Assembly (NCBI GenBank): GCA_021796455.1
Contig: JAKACA010000005.1
Location: 1-46,955, forward strand
DNA: 46,955 bases
Direction: 5' to 3'
Origin: Actinomycetes bacterium
GTDB lineage: Bacteria; Actinomycetota; Acidimicrobiia; Acidimicrobiales; Bog-793
Shown here one piece after another: positions 7,521-16,348 of the stretch. Within the stretch, counting starts at the first letter, position 1, and every line of letters starts with the position of its first letter. Under the pieces are notes generated by a model. It ran no database searches and was not told the DNA's origin. It saw only the letters and a program-made list of their open reading frames with translations. Both the position numbers and the translations under genes were made by a program.

Positions 7521-9371
7521 TCAGCGTTGCGCTGCCGTCGACATCCTCGCCCGCTTGGCCTGGGCGTTGGCCCGCCCGCGCGACTGTTGATCGAGCGTCG
7601 TCTTTCGCAGCCGCACCTGCGCCGGCGTCACCTCGACGCACTCGTCTTCGCGGATGAACTCCAGCGCCTGCTCGAGAGAGAGCTGGCGAGCCGGGATTAG
7701 CCTCACGAGCTCCTCAGCCGTGGAGGACCGGACGTTGGTGACTTTTCGCTCGCGCGTCGGATTGACGTCCATGTCGTCGGAGCGAACATTCTCCCCCACG
7801 ATCATTCCCTCGTAGACCTCGACGCCGGGACCGACGAACAGAGCGCCGCGGTCCTGCAGGCTGAACAGTGAGTACATGGTCGTCACGCCCGAGCGGTCAG
7901 CGACGAGCGAGCCGGTTGGACGCATCCGGAGGTCGCCGAACCAGGGCTCGAAACGCTCGAACACGTGATGCAGGATCCCCGTGCCGCGCGTCTCGGTGAG
8001 AAACTCGGTGCGAAAACCGATCAGAGCGCGCGCGGGGACTGTGTACTCGAGGCGCGCCCAACCGGTACCGTGATTGACCATCTGCTCGAGCCGGCCCTTG
8101 CGTACGGCTACAAGCTGGGTGACCACCCCTAGATAGTCCTCCGGCACGTCGATGGACACGTGCTCCACGGGCTCGTGCACCTCGCCGTCGATCACGCGCG
8201 TCACGACTTGAGGCTTGCCGACGGTGACCTCGAACCCTTCCCGCCGGAGGACCTCGACTAGGACAGCCAGCTGGAGCTCACCTCGCCCCTGCACCTCCCA
8301 GGTGTCAGGTCGCTCTGTCGAAAACACCCTGATGGACACATTGCCCACGAGCTCGGAATCGAGCCGGTTCTTGAGCAGCCGCGCCGTCAGCTTCTTGCCG
8401 TCTCGCCCCGCGAGCGGCGAAGTGTTGATCCCGATCGTCATCGAGAGGCTCGGCTCGTCAACGGTGAGCACGGGTAGCGGTCGCGGGTCATCTGGATCCG
8501 CGAGCGTCTCCCCGATGGTGACCTCGGCCAGTCCGGCGACCGCGAAGATGTCGCCTGGCCCGATCTCGGCCGCGTCGATCCGCTCGAGGCCCTCGGTGAC
8601 GTACAGCTCGGATATGCGGACGTTCTGCACGGTTCCGTCGTGCCGGCACCAGGCCACCTGCTGGCCCCGGCGGAGCGTCCCGTGGATCCCCCGACAGATC
8701 GCGAGACGCCCCACATATGGAGAGGCGTCGAGGTTCGTGACGAGTGCCTGCAAAGGGTGGTCGGGGTCGTAGCTTGGTGCTGGGATGTGCTCACGGATCG
8801 CCTCGAACAAAGGCTCGAGGTCGGTGCCCTCCGCTTCCGGCTCGAGCGAAGCCCGCCCGGCCTTCGCATTGCAGTAGACGATGGGGAACTCGATCTGGGC
8901 CTCGGTGGCATCGAGGTCCAAGAACAGCTCGTAGACCTCGTCAAGCACCTCCTTGGGCCGGGCGTCGGGGCGGTCGATCTTGTTGATCACAAGAACCACA
9001 GGCAGCGCGAGCGCGAGCGCCTTTCGCAGGACGAAGCGGGTCTGGGGAAGAGGTCCCTCGCTCGCGTCGACGAGGAGGAGGACCCCGTCGACCATCGCGA
9101 GCGCTCGCTCGACCTCGCCGCCGAAGTCGGCATGCCCTGGAGTGTCGACGATATTGAGCTTCATCCCGCCATGGCGAACAGCGGTGTTCTTGGCCAGGAT
9201 GGTGATGCCCTTCTCCCGCTCGAGATCCATCGAGTCCATGACACGGACGTTGACCTCCTGGTTGGCCCGGAACACCCCGGACTGCCAGAGCATCGCGTCG
9301 ACGAGCGTTGTCTTGCCGTGGTCGACGTGCGCCACGATGGCAAGGTTGCGGAGGTCAGAGCGCGAGATCAT
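7521..9371 (-). CDS. typA: Ribosome-associated translational GTPase TypA/BipA
   Basis: GTPase of the EF-G superfamily that binds the ribosome and supports 50S assembly and stress or cold responses. 616 residues, the normal length. G1 is [10 protein letters not shown] at about residues 14-23, then [11 protein letters not shown] (G3), [10 protein letters not shown] (G4), followed by domain II, the EF-G-like domains and the family C-terminal domain ([19 protein letters not shown]). The TypA-specific [16 protein letters not shown]...[16 protein letters not shown] segment is clear. Start ATG 9371; no strong ribosome-binding site. The basic tail ([16 protein letters not shown]) is usual for actinobacterial members. 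The unknown helical protein at 9506-10135 lies upstream on the same strand. Confidence 0.96.
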   Translation of the reverse strand: MISRSDLRNLAIVAHVDHGKTTLVDAMLWQSGVFRANQEVNVRVMDSMDLEREKGITILAKNTAVRHGGMKLNIVDTPGHADFGGEVERALAMVDGVLLLVDASEGPLPQTRFVLRKALALALPVVLVINKIDRPDARPKEVLDEVYELFLDLDATEAQIEFPIVYCNAKAGRASLEPEAEGTDLEPLFEAIREHIPAPSYDPDHPLQALVTNLDASPYVGRLAICRGIHGTLRRGQQVAWCRHDGTVQNVRISELYVTEGLERIDAAEIGPGDIFAVAGLAEVTIGETLADPDDPRPLPVLTVDEPSLSMTIGINTSPLAGRDGKKLTARLLKNRLDSELVGNVSIRVFSTERPDTWEVQGRGELQLAVLVEVLRREGFEVTVGKPQVVTRVIDGEVHEPVEHVSIDVPEDYLGVVTQLVAVRKGRLEQMVNHGTGWARLEYTVPARALIGFRTEFLTETRGTGILHHVFERFEPWFGDLRMRPTGSLVADRSGVTTMYSLFSLQDRGALFVGPGVEVYEGMIVGENVRSDDMDVNPTRERKVTNVRSSTAEELVRLIPARQLSLEQALEFIREDECVEVTPAQVRLRKTTLDQQSRGRANAQAKRARMSTAAQR

Positions 9372-9505
9372 GTCGAAAAGACAACCAGCCTAAGGGCGAG
9401 AAGAGCAGCGGATCCGCCGCTGCAGGCCATCTTACCGTCGCGCTGGTGGCAGCGAGACGGGCGGGTGCTCACGGCCATGCGCGATCCGCGCGGCGCGGCG
9501 GGAGC

Positions 9506-10135
9506 TCAGCGGAGTCCCCACGTGCCCTCGTCAGCGACATCAGATACCGACCTACGGGTCCTGGCAGCTGACTCTGCGCCGGCCAGCACGTCGCACAGTC
9601 GTGCGGCCAGGCGACAGTAAGCCTCCATCGCGGCCGTGGCCTCAGGCGGCGCCGTGTACCGACGCTTCGCCACCTGCGTCATCAAGTCGGGGCGGTAGCC
9701 GAATCGCCGCAGCAGCTGGGTCACCCTCTCCAGCTCACGCCGCACGACCGGTTCATAGGCGGGCGGTATCTTGTGGCCGCTCTCCTGCCAAATACCGTAG
9801 TCGAGGTCTGCCATTATCCGTCCCGTGCCCTCCCGGTTGGGATCCACGTACAGGTGGCGCCACGCTGTCGTACGAAGCCCCATCTCGATCCGCTCGGGAA
9901 GCTCCGCGCTCAACTTCGCGGCCTCCCTCATGAGCTCGTCATACCGGCCGGCGGCCCGGAGCGCTCTGCTGTGGTGAACGTCTTGGGTCACGGCGGCCTG
10001 CACCGCGCTCGCACACTGCTGCTGTGCCCACCTGCCGAGAATGGTCTCTATCGCGCCGGCGGACTCCGCCATGGCCGCCACGTGAGCTTTCAGAGCAGCC
10101 AGCGGGTCGTCCATCTCGGGTATAGGATCCTGCAT
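9506..10135 (-). CDS. Conserved-looking helical protein of unknown function
   Basis: 209 residues from ATG 10135, chosen because GAGGGGG stands 6 nt upstream. The open frame continues to 10219 but that stretch is arginine-rich and unlikely. Predicted largely alpha-helical with no signal peptide or membrane segment, so cytosolic. A central segment, RIMADLDYGIWQESGHKIPPAY, is distinctive and probably the conserved core, followed by a helical C-terminus with YCRLAARLCDVLAGA. I recognise no domain. It is transcribed toward typA with 134 bp between them, and is divergent from the membrane protein at 10271. Confidence 0.75.
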   Translation of the reverse strand: MQDPIPEMDDPLAALKAHVAAMAESAGAIETILGRWAQQQCASAVQAAVTQDVHHSRALRAAGRYDELMREAAKLSAELPERIEMGLRTTAWRHLYVDPNREGTGRIMADLDYGIWQESGHKIPPAYEPVVRRELERVTQLLRRFGYRPDLMTQVAKRRYTAPPEATAAMEAYCRLAARLCDVLAGAESAARTRRSVSDVADEGTWGLR

Positions 10136-10270
10136 GTCGTCCCCCTCGCGTCTCGCACGGCGGGCTTCCACCGACCGCAGCACAACCCTAGGCGACGCAA
10201 GAGAACGAGCTCGCCGCACCTAGCAGGCACGTGCGCTGCCGGGGCTCGCGCAAGGTGCCAGACTTGTGCC

Positions 10271-10672
10271 ATGCAAGTACAGCGCTGGTACAACGCCGGG
10301 CAGCCGCAAACTCTCCAACTCGCGCAGATCCTGCTGTACTCAAATGCTGCCATCGCGCTGCTCAGCCTCATCTTCTCGGGCGGTTTCACGCCCGCAGGCA
10401 CGGCGGGTGGCGCGGTGTCGGCGGTCACGGGACTATGGGTGGTCGTTCTCCTCGGCCAGATCGCCGGAGCGCTCGGCATTGCCAACTCTCGCAAGCTTGG
10501 CTACAAGGTCGGCCTCGTGATGGCCCTCCTGCCTGTGGCGCTGCAGCTGTTCGTGCTCGCCGCCTATGGAGGCGTCCCGGTGAGCATCTTCAACCTCCTG
10601 TTCGAGATAGCGCTCATCGCCGCGCTGGTGCATCCCCAAAGCCGCGACTACCAAAGGATCTGGTTCAGCTAG
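10271..10672 (+). CDS. Small four-helix integral membrane protein
   Basis: 133 residues from ATG 10271. Four hydrophobic stretches of about 20 residues each, at roughly residues 18-38, 47-69, 79-99 and 103-121, with short loops; the N-terminus is cytoplasmic-looking. The sequence (LLGQIAGALGIANSRKLGYKVGLVMALLP) resembles generic actinobacterial hypothetical membrane proteins with no assigned job. An earlier in-frame extension to 9773 runs antisense to the neighbouring gene and is rejected. The next gene starts 60 bp downstream on the same strand, so the two may share a transcript. Confidence 0.75.
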   Translation: MQVQRWYNAGQPQTLQLAQILLYSNAAIALLSLIFSGGFTPAGTAGGAVSAVTGLWVVVLLGQIAGALGIANSRKLGYKVGLVMALLPVALQLFVLAAYGGVPVSIFNLLFEIALIAALVHPQSRDYQRIWFS

Positions 10673-10731
10673 ATGCCGGAGGCGTGCGGATCGGATCCAC
10701 CGCTGGTTGCGCGATCGGTATCGAAGCGGCC

Positions 10732-11589
10732 GTGACTTTGAAACGCGCCCTGTGCCTGGCGGCCACTGCCGTCTCGTGCCTTGTTGCCACCAGCCTGCCG
10801 GCCAGCGCGACCCAGGCGCGAGCCGGAACTCCGAAGCCCAAGGCGACGCTCGCTGCCTCGAGCACGTTCCCGGCCGTGTCCGGCGACGTGCTCGTGCTCT
10901 ACCGCGACAGCTCGCACCGACTGGATGTCGCAAGGCTGCGGGGGCGGGTCACCGGACTCACGGAGCGTCCCAAGATCGAGCTGCTGGCATCGCCCTTCCC
11001 GTTCAGGTCGCCAGCGGTCGTGATCGCGACCGAGATCGCGAAGCTTTCTCGAGGCCGGGCAGCCTTCGAGCTCGCGAGGCAGCCATCGTCTGCCACCAAG
11101 TACTTCTTCAGGGTCCTTGTCAGCTCCGGTCACAGATATGTGACCGTCGCGACCTCCAACGTCGAGGAGGTCTTCGTCTCGGTCGCGATGAACATCAAAC
11201 CAAGGACCGCGCCGACCTGCTCGCGCCCCAGGTGTCACATGAGCTTCACCGAGACGACCTTCTTCCCGAGGGCCGCCCTGGCACGCGAGTCTGCGAAGCA
11301 CGTGTACACCTATCTCGGGCTGAATCTGAGCCCGAATGCAAGGCCCCCACTTCCCTCCGTGCTCAGGCTCTACCCCTTCAGCATTCACAAGACCGTCGAC
11401 CGACGAGAAGCTTATGTGACCTACCAGATCCGGTTCTCGTTCACGGTCGGGAAAGAGGGCTACAACTTCGTCTGGGACACCTGCACCAGGGACACCTTCG
11501 GTCTCGACGGCCTGGGTCTCCCTGGGCGGCACGACTGCGGCATCCCCGCTATCCCATACCCTCTGCCGTACTCGGGCTACCTCGGTTAG
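10732..11589 (+). CDS. Secreted protein of unknown function
   Basis: 285 residues from GTG 10732. A clear signal peptide (MTLKRALCLAATAVSCLVATS with cleavage after ASA) indicates export. The mature part starts with a Lys/Pro/Ala-rich stretch, then a beta-rich domain (GDVLVLYRDSSHRLDVARLRG), and a cysteine-containing C-terminal half (TCSRPRCHMSFTETTFF; WDTCTRDTFGLD; RHDCGIPAIPYP) with five cysteines able to form disulfides. No family recognised. The open frame upstream of 10732 is antisense or overlapping sequence and is not used. Confidence 0.75.
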   Translation: MTLKRALCLAATAVSCLVATSLPASATQARAGTPKPKATLAASSTFPAVSGDVLVLYRDSSHRLDVARLRGRVTGLTERPKIELLASPFPFRSPAVVIATEIAKLSRGRAAFELARQPSSATKYFFRVLVSSGHRYVTVATSNVEEVFVSVAMNIKPRTAPTCSRPRCHMSFTETTFFPRAALARESAKHVYTYLGLNLSPNARPPLPSVLRLYPFSIHKTVDRREAYVTYQIRFSFTVGKEGYNFVWDTCTRDTFGLDGLGLPGRHDCGIPAIPYPLPYSGYLG

Positions 11590-11630
11590 CCGCGTCGAAG
11601 TCGCTCGCACGGCATCATCCACCAACTCCC

Positions 11631-11646
11631 AGTTGATATATCAACT
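11631..11646. promoter_or_regulatory. Perfect 16-bp palindrome, likely MarR operator
   Basis: AGTTGATATATCAACT is fully self-complementary and lies 25 bp before the chosen MarR start, in AT-rich DNA that would hold the -10 element. TTGATATATCAA-type dyads are the usual kind of MarR-family site, so autorepression of the following gene is inferred. Confidence 0.7.
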
Positions 11647-11671
11647 ACAAACTGGAGGTATGCTCAGCCCC

Positions 11672-12316
11672 ATGAGCGACGGTGAGAGTGGGAACGTCCA
11701 GGCCAGACCCGGCGCGCCCAACGGGCAACTGCTGTCGTGGCTGAATGCTCAGGAGCAGCGGGCGTGGCGGAGCTTTCTCGATATGGAGTTGCGACTGAGC
11801 CGAGTGCTCGGCAGGGAGCTGCAGCGCCAGACCGGCCTCTCGAATGCTGATTACGCGGTTCTCGTCCATCTGTCGGAGGCTCCTGCAGGCCGGATGCGAC
11901 CCTTCGAGCTCGGGGACGCCGCCGGCTTCGAGAAGAGCCGCCTCTCCCACCAGCTAACGAGGATGGAGAGGCGCGGCCTCGTCGAGCGCCAGCTATGCCC
12001 TTCTGACAGCCGCGGCTCGTTCGTAGCGCTCACCGCGGCAGGCAGGACCGCTATCGAGGTGGCCGCGCCCTTTCATGTCGCACAGGTCCGCCGCTGGTTC
12101 CTCTCGCCGCTCACGCCCGAACAGCTCGACGCCCTCACGTCGATAGCCGAGGTGCTCCTCGCTCACCTCGGACCGCCAGAGACTGGCTCGGCTGAGGATG
12201 GCTCGGCTGAGGGTGGCTCGGCTGAGGGTGGCTCGGCTGAGGGTGACGCAGATGGCTGCGGTGCCGGCGACAAGGGTGAGTGGATCGAAGGGGTCACCGA
12301 CCGCCCCGGGAGGTAG
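11672..12316 (+). CDS. MarR-family transcriptional regulator with repeat tail
   Basis: 214 residues from ATG 11672. ATG 11660 is the alternative, but GGAGG at 11654-11658 is only 1 nt from it and 13 nt from the chosen ATG, so the start is uncertain. Winged helix-turn-helix dimer: helices ELRLSRVLGRELQRQTGLSNADYAVLVHL, recognition helix EKSRLSHQLTRMERRGLVER, wing QLCPSDSRGSFVALTAAG. Ligand unknown. A perfect palindrome lies just upstream. The C-terminus after residue about 170 carries four copies of a five-residue Gly-Ser-Ala-Glu-(Asp/Gly) unit, encoded by a 15-bp minisatellite, ahead of a 24-residue end; this tail is outside the normal fold. The nearby secreted protein ends 82 bp upstream. 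Confidence 0.9.
   Translation: MSDGESGNVQARPGAPNGQLLSWLNAQEQRAWRSFLDMELRLSRVLGRELQRQTGLSNADYAVLVHLSEAPAGRMRPFELGDAAGFEKSRLSHQLTRMERRGLVERQLCPSDSRGSFVALTAAGRTAIEVAAPFHVAQVRRWFLSPLTPEQLDALTSIAEVLLAHLGPPETGSAEDGSAEGGSAEGGSAEGDADGCGAGDKGEWIEGVTDRPGR
12185..12244 (+). repeat. 15-bp coding minisatellite, four units
   Basis: Units GGCTCGGCTGAGGAT (12185-12199) and three copies of GGCTCGGCTGAGGGT (12200-12244) lie inside the marR-family gene and encode Gly-Ser-Ala-Glu-Asp/Gly. Unit length is a multiple of three, so slippage would keep the frame. Confidence 0.9.
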
Positions 12317-12329
12317 GGGCAGGGGGGCG

Positions 12330-12369
12330 AAGCGGGTTCGGGCCGGCCCTCCGCCAGGCCGGCCCGCTT
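12330..12369 (+). terminator. GC hairpin after the MarR-family gene
   Basis: GGCCGGCC at 12341-12348 pairs with GGCCGGCC at 12357-12364 around an 8-nt loop, extended by AAGCGGG (12330-12336) against CCGCTT on the other side with a small bulge. It starts 14 bp past the stop. Confidence 0.6.
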
Positions 12370-12687
12370 CCGGTTCCCGCTGTTTCCTGCTCGCCGCGCG
12401 AGCCGGTGCGGCGGCTCTAAGCGACGAGATATCGCGCCCGTTGGCAACGGCCGGCGGACGTCTGTGAGACTCCCTCGGCGAGACAACGCCCGCGGATCAG
12501 CTCTCGCAGCCGCGAACAGCTGAGCGGCCTGCCTCTTAGACGGGAATGCAGCTATTCATACGCGCGACCGCCATCGGTGGGCCCGAGACGCGAGCATCAG
12601 GGAGGGCGCTGTCGCCGTCTCATCTCGAGCCATGCAGTCATTGTCGGCGCGGATCTGCTTTTCCTGTAGCAAATCTCGCACCTCGGC

Positions 12688-12718
12688 GCGACCGACGGCG
12701 GTCGCAGCCGCCGGTCGC
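12688..12718 (-). terminator. GC hairpin after the CAP-like gene
   Basis: CGGCGG at 12696-12701 pairs with CCGCCG at 12708-12713, and GCGAC at 12688-12692 with GTCGC at 12714-12718, with a 3-nt bulge. It lies 5 bp past the stop of the gene on the minus strand. Confidence 0.55.
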
Positions 12719-12722
12719 TCGC

Positions 12723-13541
12723 TCATCTCTGGCCGAAGACCCGCCTCAGCACATCGGTCCAGGTGAACACGAGATCGCTTGGCATGGATCCGCAGTCGTT
12801 GACGAAGACTTCGGACACCGCCGGACTGAGTGCGACGCCCGAGGTCGCCTCGGCAGCACCCATGAGCAGGTGGTCCTGCGAGCCCGGCGCACAGTATCTG
12901 GGACTCTCGTAGTCTCCGAGGATGTTCCTGCGATGGGCCCAGCAGAGGTCACGGCTGTGGGGCGTGCAACTCGCGTTGGGCGACCTGGCGCCGTCGTCGT
13001 ACATCCAGAAGTAATCAGCGCCGAGCGCATTGGCCGTGCCCTCGGCGAAGTTCGAGCCGAAGGTAGTGGCCATACCCCCGCCGGCAATGCGTAGAGGGAG
13101 CTCGATCGTGGGATCGATCTGGCCCCTCACGCCGGCGGCCGCCATCTCGTCGAGTTGCGCCGTCAGCCCCGTCATCGCGGGAAGGCCGCGCGAGGTGCGC
13201 TCGATGTCGGCGATGGCGAAGATCTGCTCCGCGGGCGTCAGGGCGGCATAGGCCGCCAGGCTGAAGTTGGCGGAGATCGCCTCGAGCGGCTCGGACCTCC
13301 GGGCGGCATTCACGGCCTCGAGGATGGCCCGGTCGCAAGACATGGTCTCGTTCGCGACGAGCACTCCACAGACTCCCCGCGAGAGGAAGACGGGCCTCGG
13401 TTGGATCGAGCGCGGCAGTGCCATCTTCACACCGCGCATCACGCCATGGACCCCGGGAGTCGTACGCAGGAGTAGCGTCGGGCCAGAGAAGCCGAGCGCG
13501 ACAGCACCAAGCGCGGACATCGCTCTCGCGAGAGTCCTCAC
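12723..13541 (-). CDS. Secreted CAP/SCP-domain-like protein
   Basis: 272 residues. An N-terminal hydrophobic segment (ALGAVALGFSGPTLLL) acts as signal peptide or anchor. The remainder has features of the cysteine-rich secretory/antigen-5/PR-1 (CAP) fold: an opening helix (AILEAVNAARRSEPLEAI), a central GSNFAEGTANALGADYFWMYDDG segment and the closing CWAHRRNILGDY, matching the family's HRxNIL motif. Six cysteines would form disulfides outside the cell. CAP proteins have varied extracellular roles and no single enzymatic activity. The helix between residues 90 and 150 is longer than in typical CAP domains, so this is a divergent member. Divergent from the ABC-F gene, with two GGTGCGCAT repeats between them. 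Confidence 0.7.
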   Translation of the reverse strand: MRTLARAMSALGAVALGFSGPTLLLRTTPGVHGVMRGVKMALPRSIQPRPVFLSRGVCGVLVANETMSCDRAILEAVNAARRSEPLEAISANFSLAAYAALTPAEQIFAIADIERTSRGLPAMTGLTAQLDEMAAAGVRGQIDPTIELPLRIAGGGMATTFGSNFAEGTANALGADYFWMYDDGARSPNASCTPHSRDLCWAHRRNILGDYESPRYCAPGSQDHLLMGAAEATSGVALSPAVSEVFVNDCGSMPSDLVFTWTDVLRRVFGQR

Positions 13542-13741
13542 AGCTCGGTCACCGCTGAAGGGTGCGCATACCGAGAGGTGCGCATCCTGAGACGTGCATG
13601 GAGAGGCCGTGGTGGGACAGAGAAACGTCGAGGTGGTGCCGGTGTCGCACGTGTCATATCTACCAGGTCCGGCGCCACGAGGGGCAAATTGCCGGCGCCT
13701 TGTCTGCCGGAGCGCCGCGAGAGCGACCCGCTGAGCGTTCG

Positions 13742-15502
13742 ATGGCAGTGCTCGTCGACCTCCAGCAGGTGTCAGCCCGCCGCGGCGAGCGGGTGCTTTT
13801 CGACGATCTCTCTCTCACCGTCAACGACGGCGATCGTGTCGGCGTGGTCGGGATCAACGGCACGGGCAAGTCCACCCTCCTCGAGATCGTCGCCGGCGTC
13901 GAGACACCTGACACCGGGCTGACACGTCGCGGCCACGGGGTGCGAGTCGGCTACCTTGCCCAGGAGCCCTTTCTGCCAGCAGGCGACGTGAGATCTGCCG
14001 TTGGTCCGGGTTGGCAGGCTGACGCCGCGCTCGAGCGTTTGGGCATGGGCGGCGCCGGCTCCACTGATGTGGCAGCCCTCTCGGGAGGTCAGGCCAAGCG
14101 CGTCGCGCTGGCCGCGCTGCTGGCAAGGCCCGCTGAGGTGCTCGTCATCGATGAACCGACGAACCACCTGGACCTGCCCGCGGTGGCCTGGCTGGAACGG
14201 TGGCTGCTCCAGTACCGCGGCGGCTTGGTACTCGTGACACATGACCGTCATCTTCTCGACAAGGTGACAACGAAGATGCTCGAACTCGACCGCGGGCACG
14301 CCCACGTGCACGAGGGCGGCTACGCGGCGTACCTGTCGCGGCGCGCGCAGCGCGAGGACCGGGCCGCCGCGGCCGAGTCGACCCGCCAGAACCTCGCACG
14401 GCGGGAGCTCGCCTGGCTGCGCCGGGGTGCCCCTGCTCGGACGCGAAAGCCGCAGGCCCGGATCGATGCAGCCGTCCAGCTCCTCTCAGCTCGAGCAGAG
14501 CCGCCTGCCCGCTCGGGTGAGCTGCGGCTTTCCTTCGGAATGCCGCGCCTTGGGGACAAGGTCATAGCGTGCGAGGGCGTGGGCTACCACTACGGACCGA
14601 CCACCGAGCCGGTGCTCAAGGACGTAGATCTCCTCCTCGGTCCCCGCGAGCGACTGGGTGTGATCGGCCCAAATGGATCAGGAAAGTCGACGCTGTTGGA
14701 CGTGCTGGCACAGAGACGGCAACCGACAGCTGGGCGACTCGAGGTCGGCCCGACGGTGGTTATCGGGTACTACGACCAGCACGGCATCGAAGTCGACGCG
14801 AAGGCCCGCGTACGCGATCTGGTCGCCGGACCGACCCGGGTTCCCGGGACGCCCGAAGATGTCGCTCTCATGAACCGTTTCTGGTTCAGCGGAGCCCTGC
14901 AGTTCACCGAAGCCGGAGCGCTCTCCGGTGGCGAGCGCCGCCGCCTGCAGCTCCTCCTCCTCCTTGCGGAGCGACCCAATGTCTTGCTTCTCGACGAGCC
15001 GACCAACGACCTGGACATCGACACATTGCGGATCCTGGAGGACTACTTCGAGGACTGGCCCGGGGCCCTTGTCGTGGTCAGCCACGACAGGACCTTCCTC
15101 GAGCGAACGACAGACAGGCTCGTGACTGTCGAGCGCGCATCGGTATCGACCCTTGCCGGGGGCATCGACGCGTGGACCGAGCGGCAGAGGGATGACCCTG
15201 GAGAACTGGCACCACCTTCCAGCTCGTCTCCCACCTCTCGGCGGACCAGCCATGAAGTCGCCTCTGATCGGCCGCGCCGCGGCCGCTCTCCGAGCACGAT
15301 CGGGAGAGAGATGCGCGAGGTCGAGAAGGAGGTGGCGCGCCTCGGAAGCGAGCGAGACGGGCTCGGCGACGCTCTTTCCAAGACCAGCGACCATATCGAG
15401 CTCGCGCGAGTGGGACGTCAGCTCGCAGATGTGCAGGCACGCCTGGCGGCGGCAGAGACTCGCTGGTTCTCTCTCGCCGAAGAGGCTGAAGCCGGCCGCT
15501 GA
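13742..15502 (+). CDS. ABC-F family ATPase (Uup/Ettr type)
   Basis: Soluble ATPase with two ABC cassettes and no membrane domain; the family acts on the ribosome in translation or antibiotic protection. 586 residues from ATG 13742. Cassette 1: Walker A GINGTGKST, signature LSGGQ, Walker B VLVIDEPTNHLD, H-switch VTHDR. The linker between cassettes is arginine-rich and holds RKPQARIDAA. Cassette 2: Walker A GPNGSGKST, signature LSGGE, Walker B VLLLDEPTNDLD, H-switch VSHDR. The C-terminal part is Ser/Arg-rich, then a coiled coil (EVEKEVARLGSERDGLGDAL...QARLAAAE) like Uup's DNA- or RNA-binding tail. Residues of both ATP sites are intact. The frame extends upstream to 13562, but the MAVLVDLQQVS start fits the family. 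Confidence 0.93.
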   Translation: MAVLVDLQQVSARRGERVLFDDLSLTVNDGDRVGVVGINGTGKSTLLEIVAGVETPDTGLTRRGHGVRVGYLAQEPFLPAGDVRSAVGPGWQADAALERLGMGGAGSTDVAALSGGQAKRVALAALLARPAEVLVIDEPTNHLDLPAVAWLERWLLQYRGGLVLVTHDRHLLDKVTTKMLELDRGHAHVHEGGYAAYLSRRAQREDRAAAAESTRQNLARRELAWLRRGAPARTRKPQARIDAAVQLLSARAEPPARSGELRLSFGMPRLGDKVIACEGVGYHYGPTTEPVLKDVDLLLGPRERLGVIGPNGSGKSTLLDVLAQRRQPTAGRLEVGPTVVIGYYDQHGIEVDAKARVRDLVAGPTRVPGTPEDVALMNRFWFSGALQFTEAGALSGGERRRLQLLLLLAERPNVLLLDEPTNDLDIDTLRILEDYFEDWPGALVVVSHDRTFLERTTDRLVTVERASVSTLAGGIDAWTERQRDDPGELAPPSSSSPTSRRTSHEVASDRPRRGRSPSTIGREMREVEKEVARLGSERDGLGDALSKTSDHIELARVGRQLADVQARLAAAETRWFSLAEEAEAGR

Positions 15503-15589
15503 GCCCATTGTCGCCGTGACGCCGTCGGCCAGGTTGCCGACTACGTCCTTTGCAGGATCGGGCACTATTCTTGGCGCAGGAGGCTCGCT

Positions 15590-16348
15590 TTGGATCCCAC
15601 CGATGACCAAGGCGCGACATGGGCGACAGATACCACGCAGCGCCGCGGTCCGGGCCCGATGGCCGAAGACCTCGCGATAGCCAGTCTCGACCTCGCCCGC
15701 AGTTTCGCATCGGGGGCGACGATGTGGTGTGTGGCGCCAAGCTGGGCTCCTCACGCTCAGCACGTCGCAGTCGAGTTCGTCCATCCTGTGATCGTGGGAA
15801 AGCCCGCGCTTGCGGCGGTGGCGATCGGCGGTGGCGATCTCGTGGGCACGGTGCGAGCCGTCGCTCAGCCCGGTGACGTTCTCGTCGCCGTCGCCCCAGC
15901 CGGCGAGGCTGCCACATGCGCTTTGATGCGCCGAGCACCGCTATGGGGTCTCAAGTCGATCTGGATTGGCAGCGGATGCCGACCTCCGGCGGGCTCAGCT
16001 GACCATGTCTTGTGGATCGACGACGAGCTGAATCGGTCCGCCTACGGAGGCAGGATAGTGCTCGTCTATCACCTCCTCTGGGAATTGACACATGTCTGCC
16101 TCGAACACCGAGGGCTGCTCGACCAGGGTGCGGGGACGCCGAGGGAGCAATGTGACGGCGAGGTGTGCATCACCTGTTCTGACGAGGGGCGCCTTGCAGA
16201 AGTGGTCGACACGGGCCCACTTCTGCGTGCCCGCGTGCGGACCGCGGGGGGCCTGGAATCCATCGACACGACCTTGATCGGCACGCCGAGGCCAGGCGAC
16301 CTCGTCCTCGTGCACGCGGGCTCGGCCCTGACGCGCGTCGATGGCTGA
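15590..16348 (+). CDS. Pseudo-SIS/HypC-like hydrogenase maturation fusion
   Basis: 252 residues. Start TTG 15590 is set by CAGGAGG at 15577-15583, 6 nt upstream. Two parts. Residues about 24-175 look like a SIS domain related to the next gene's product (GDVLVAVAPAGEAATCALMRRAPLWGLKSIW), but the phosphosugar loop STSGNSE is APAGEAA here, so sugar binding is unlikely. Residues about 187-252 match the HypC/HupF chaperone fold: CITCSDEGRLAEVV...TPRPGDLVLVHAGSALTRVDG, ending like HypC's GDWVLVHVGFAMSKID. HypC normally opens with Met-Cys; here the cysteine is internal within CxxC. It overlaps the next gene by 8 nt, so is translated in one operon with the GmhA-like gene, hypE and hypF. Likely role is handling of the Fe(CN)2CO precursor or protection of the large subunit; inferred. 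Confidence 0.8.
   Translation: MDPTDDQGATWATDTTQRRGPGPMAEDLAIASLDLARSFASGATMWCVAPSWAPHAQHVAVEFVHPVIVGKPALAAVAIGGGDLVGTVRAVAQPGDVLVAVAPAGEAATCALMRRAPLWGLKSIWIGSGCRPPAGSADHVLWIDDELNRSAYGGRIVLVYHLLWELTHVCLEHRGLLDQGAGTPREQCDGEVCITCSDEGRLAEVVDTGPLLRARVRTAGGLESIDTTLIGTPRPGDLVLVHAGSALTRVDG

Larger units (their letters stand above)
12317..12722. other. 406-bp convergent intergenic region
   Basis: It separates the MarR-family gene (+) from the CAP-like gene (-). Each side has its own GC hairpin (12330-12369 and 12688-12718). The middle has no frame with a ribosome-binding site, no tRNA-like fold and no repeat I can see. Confidence 0.5.
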
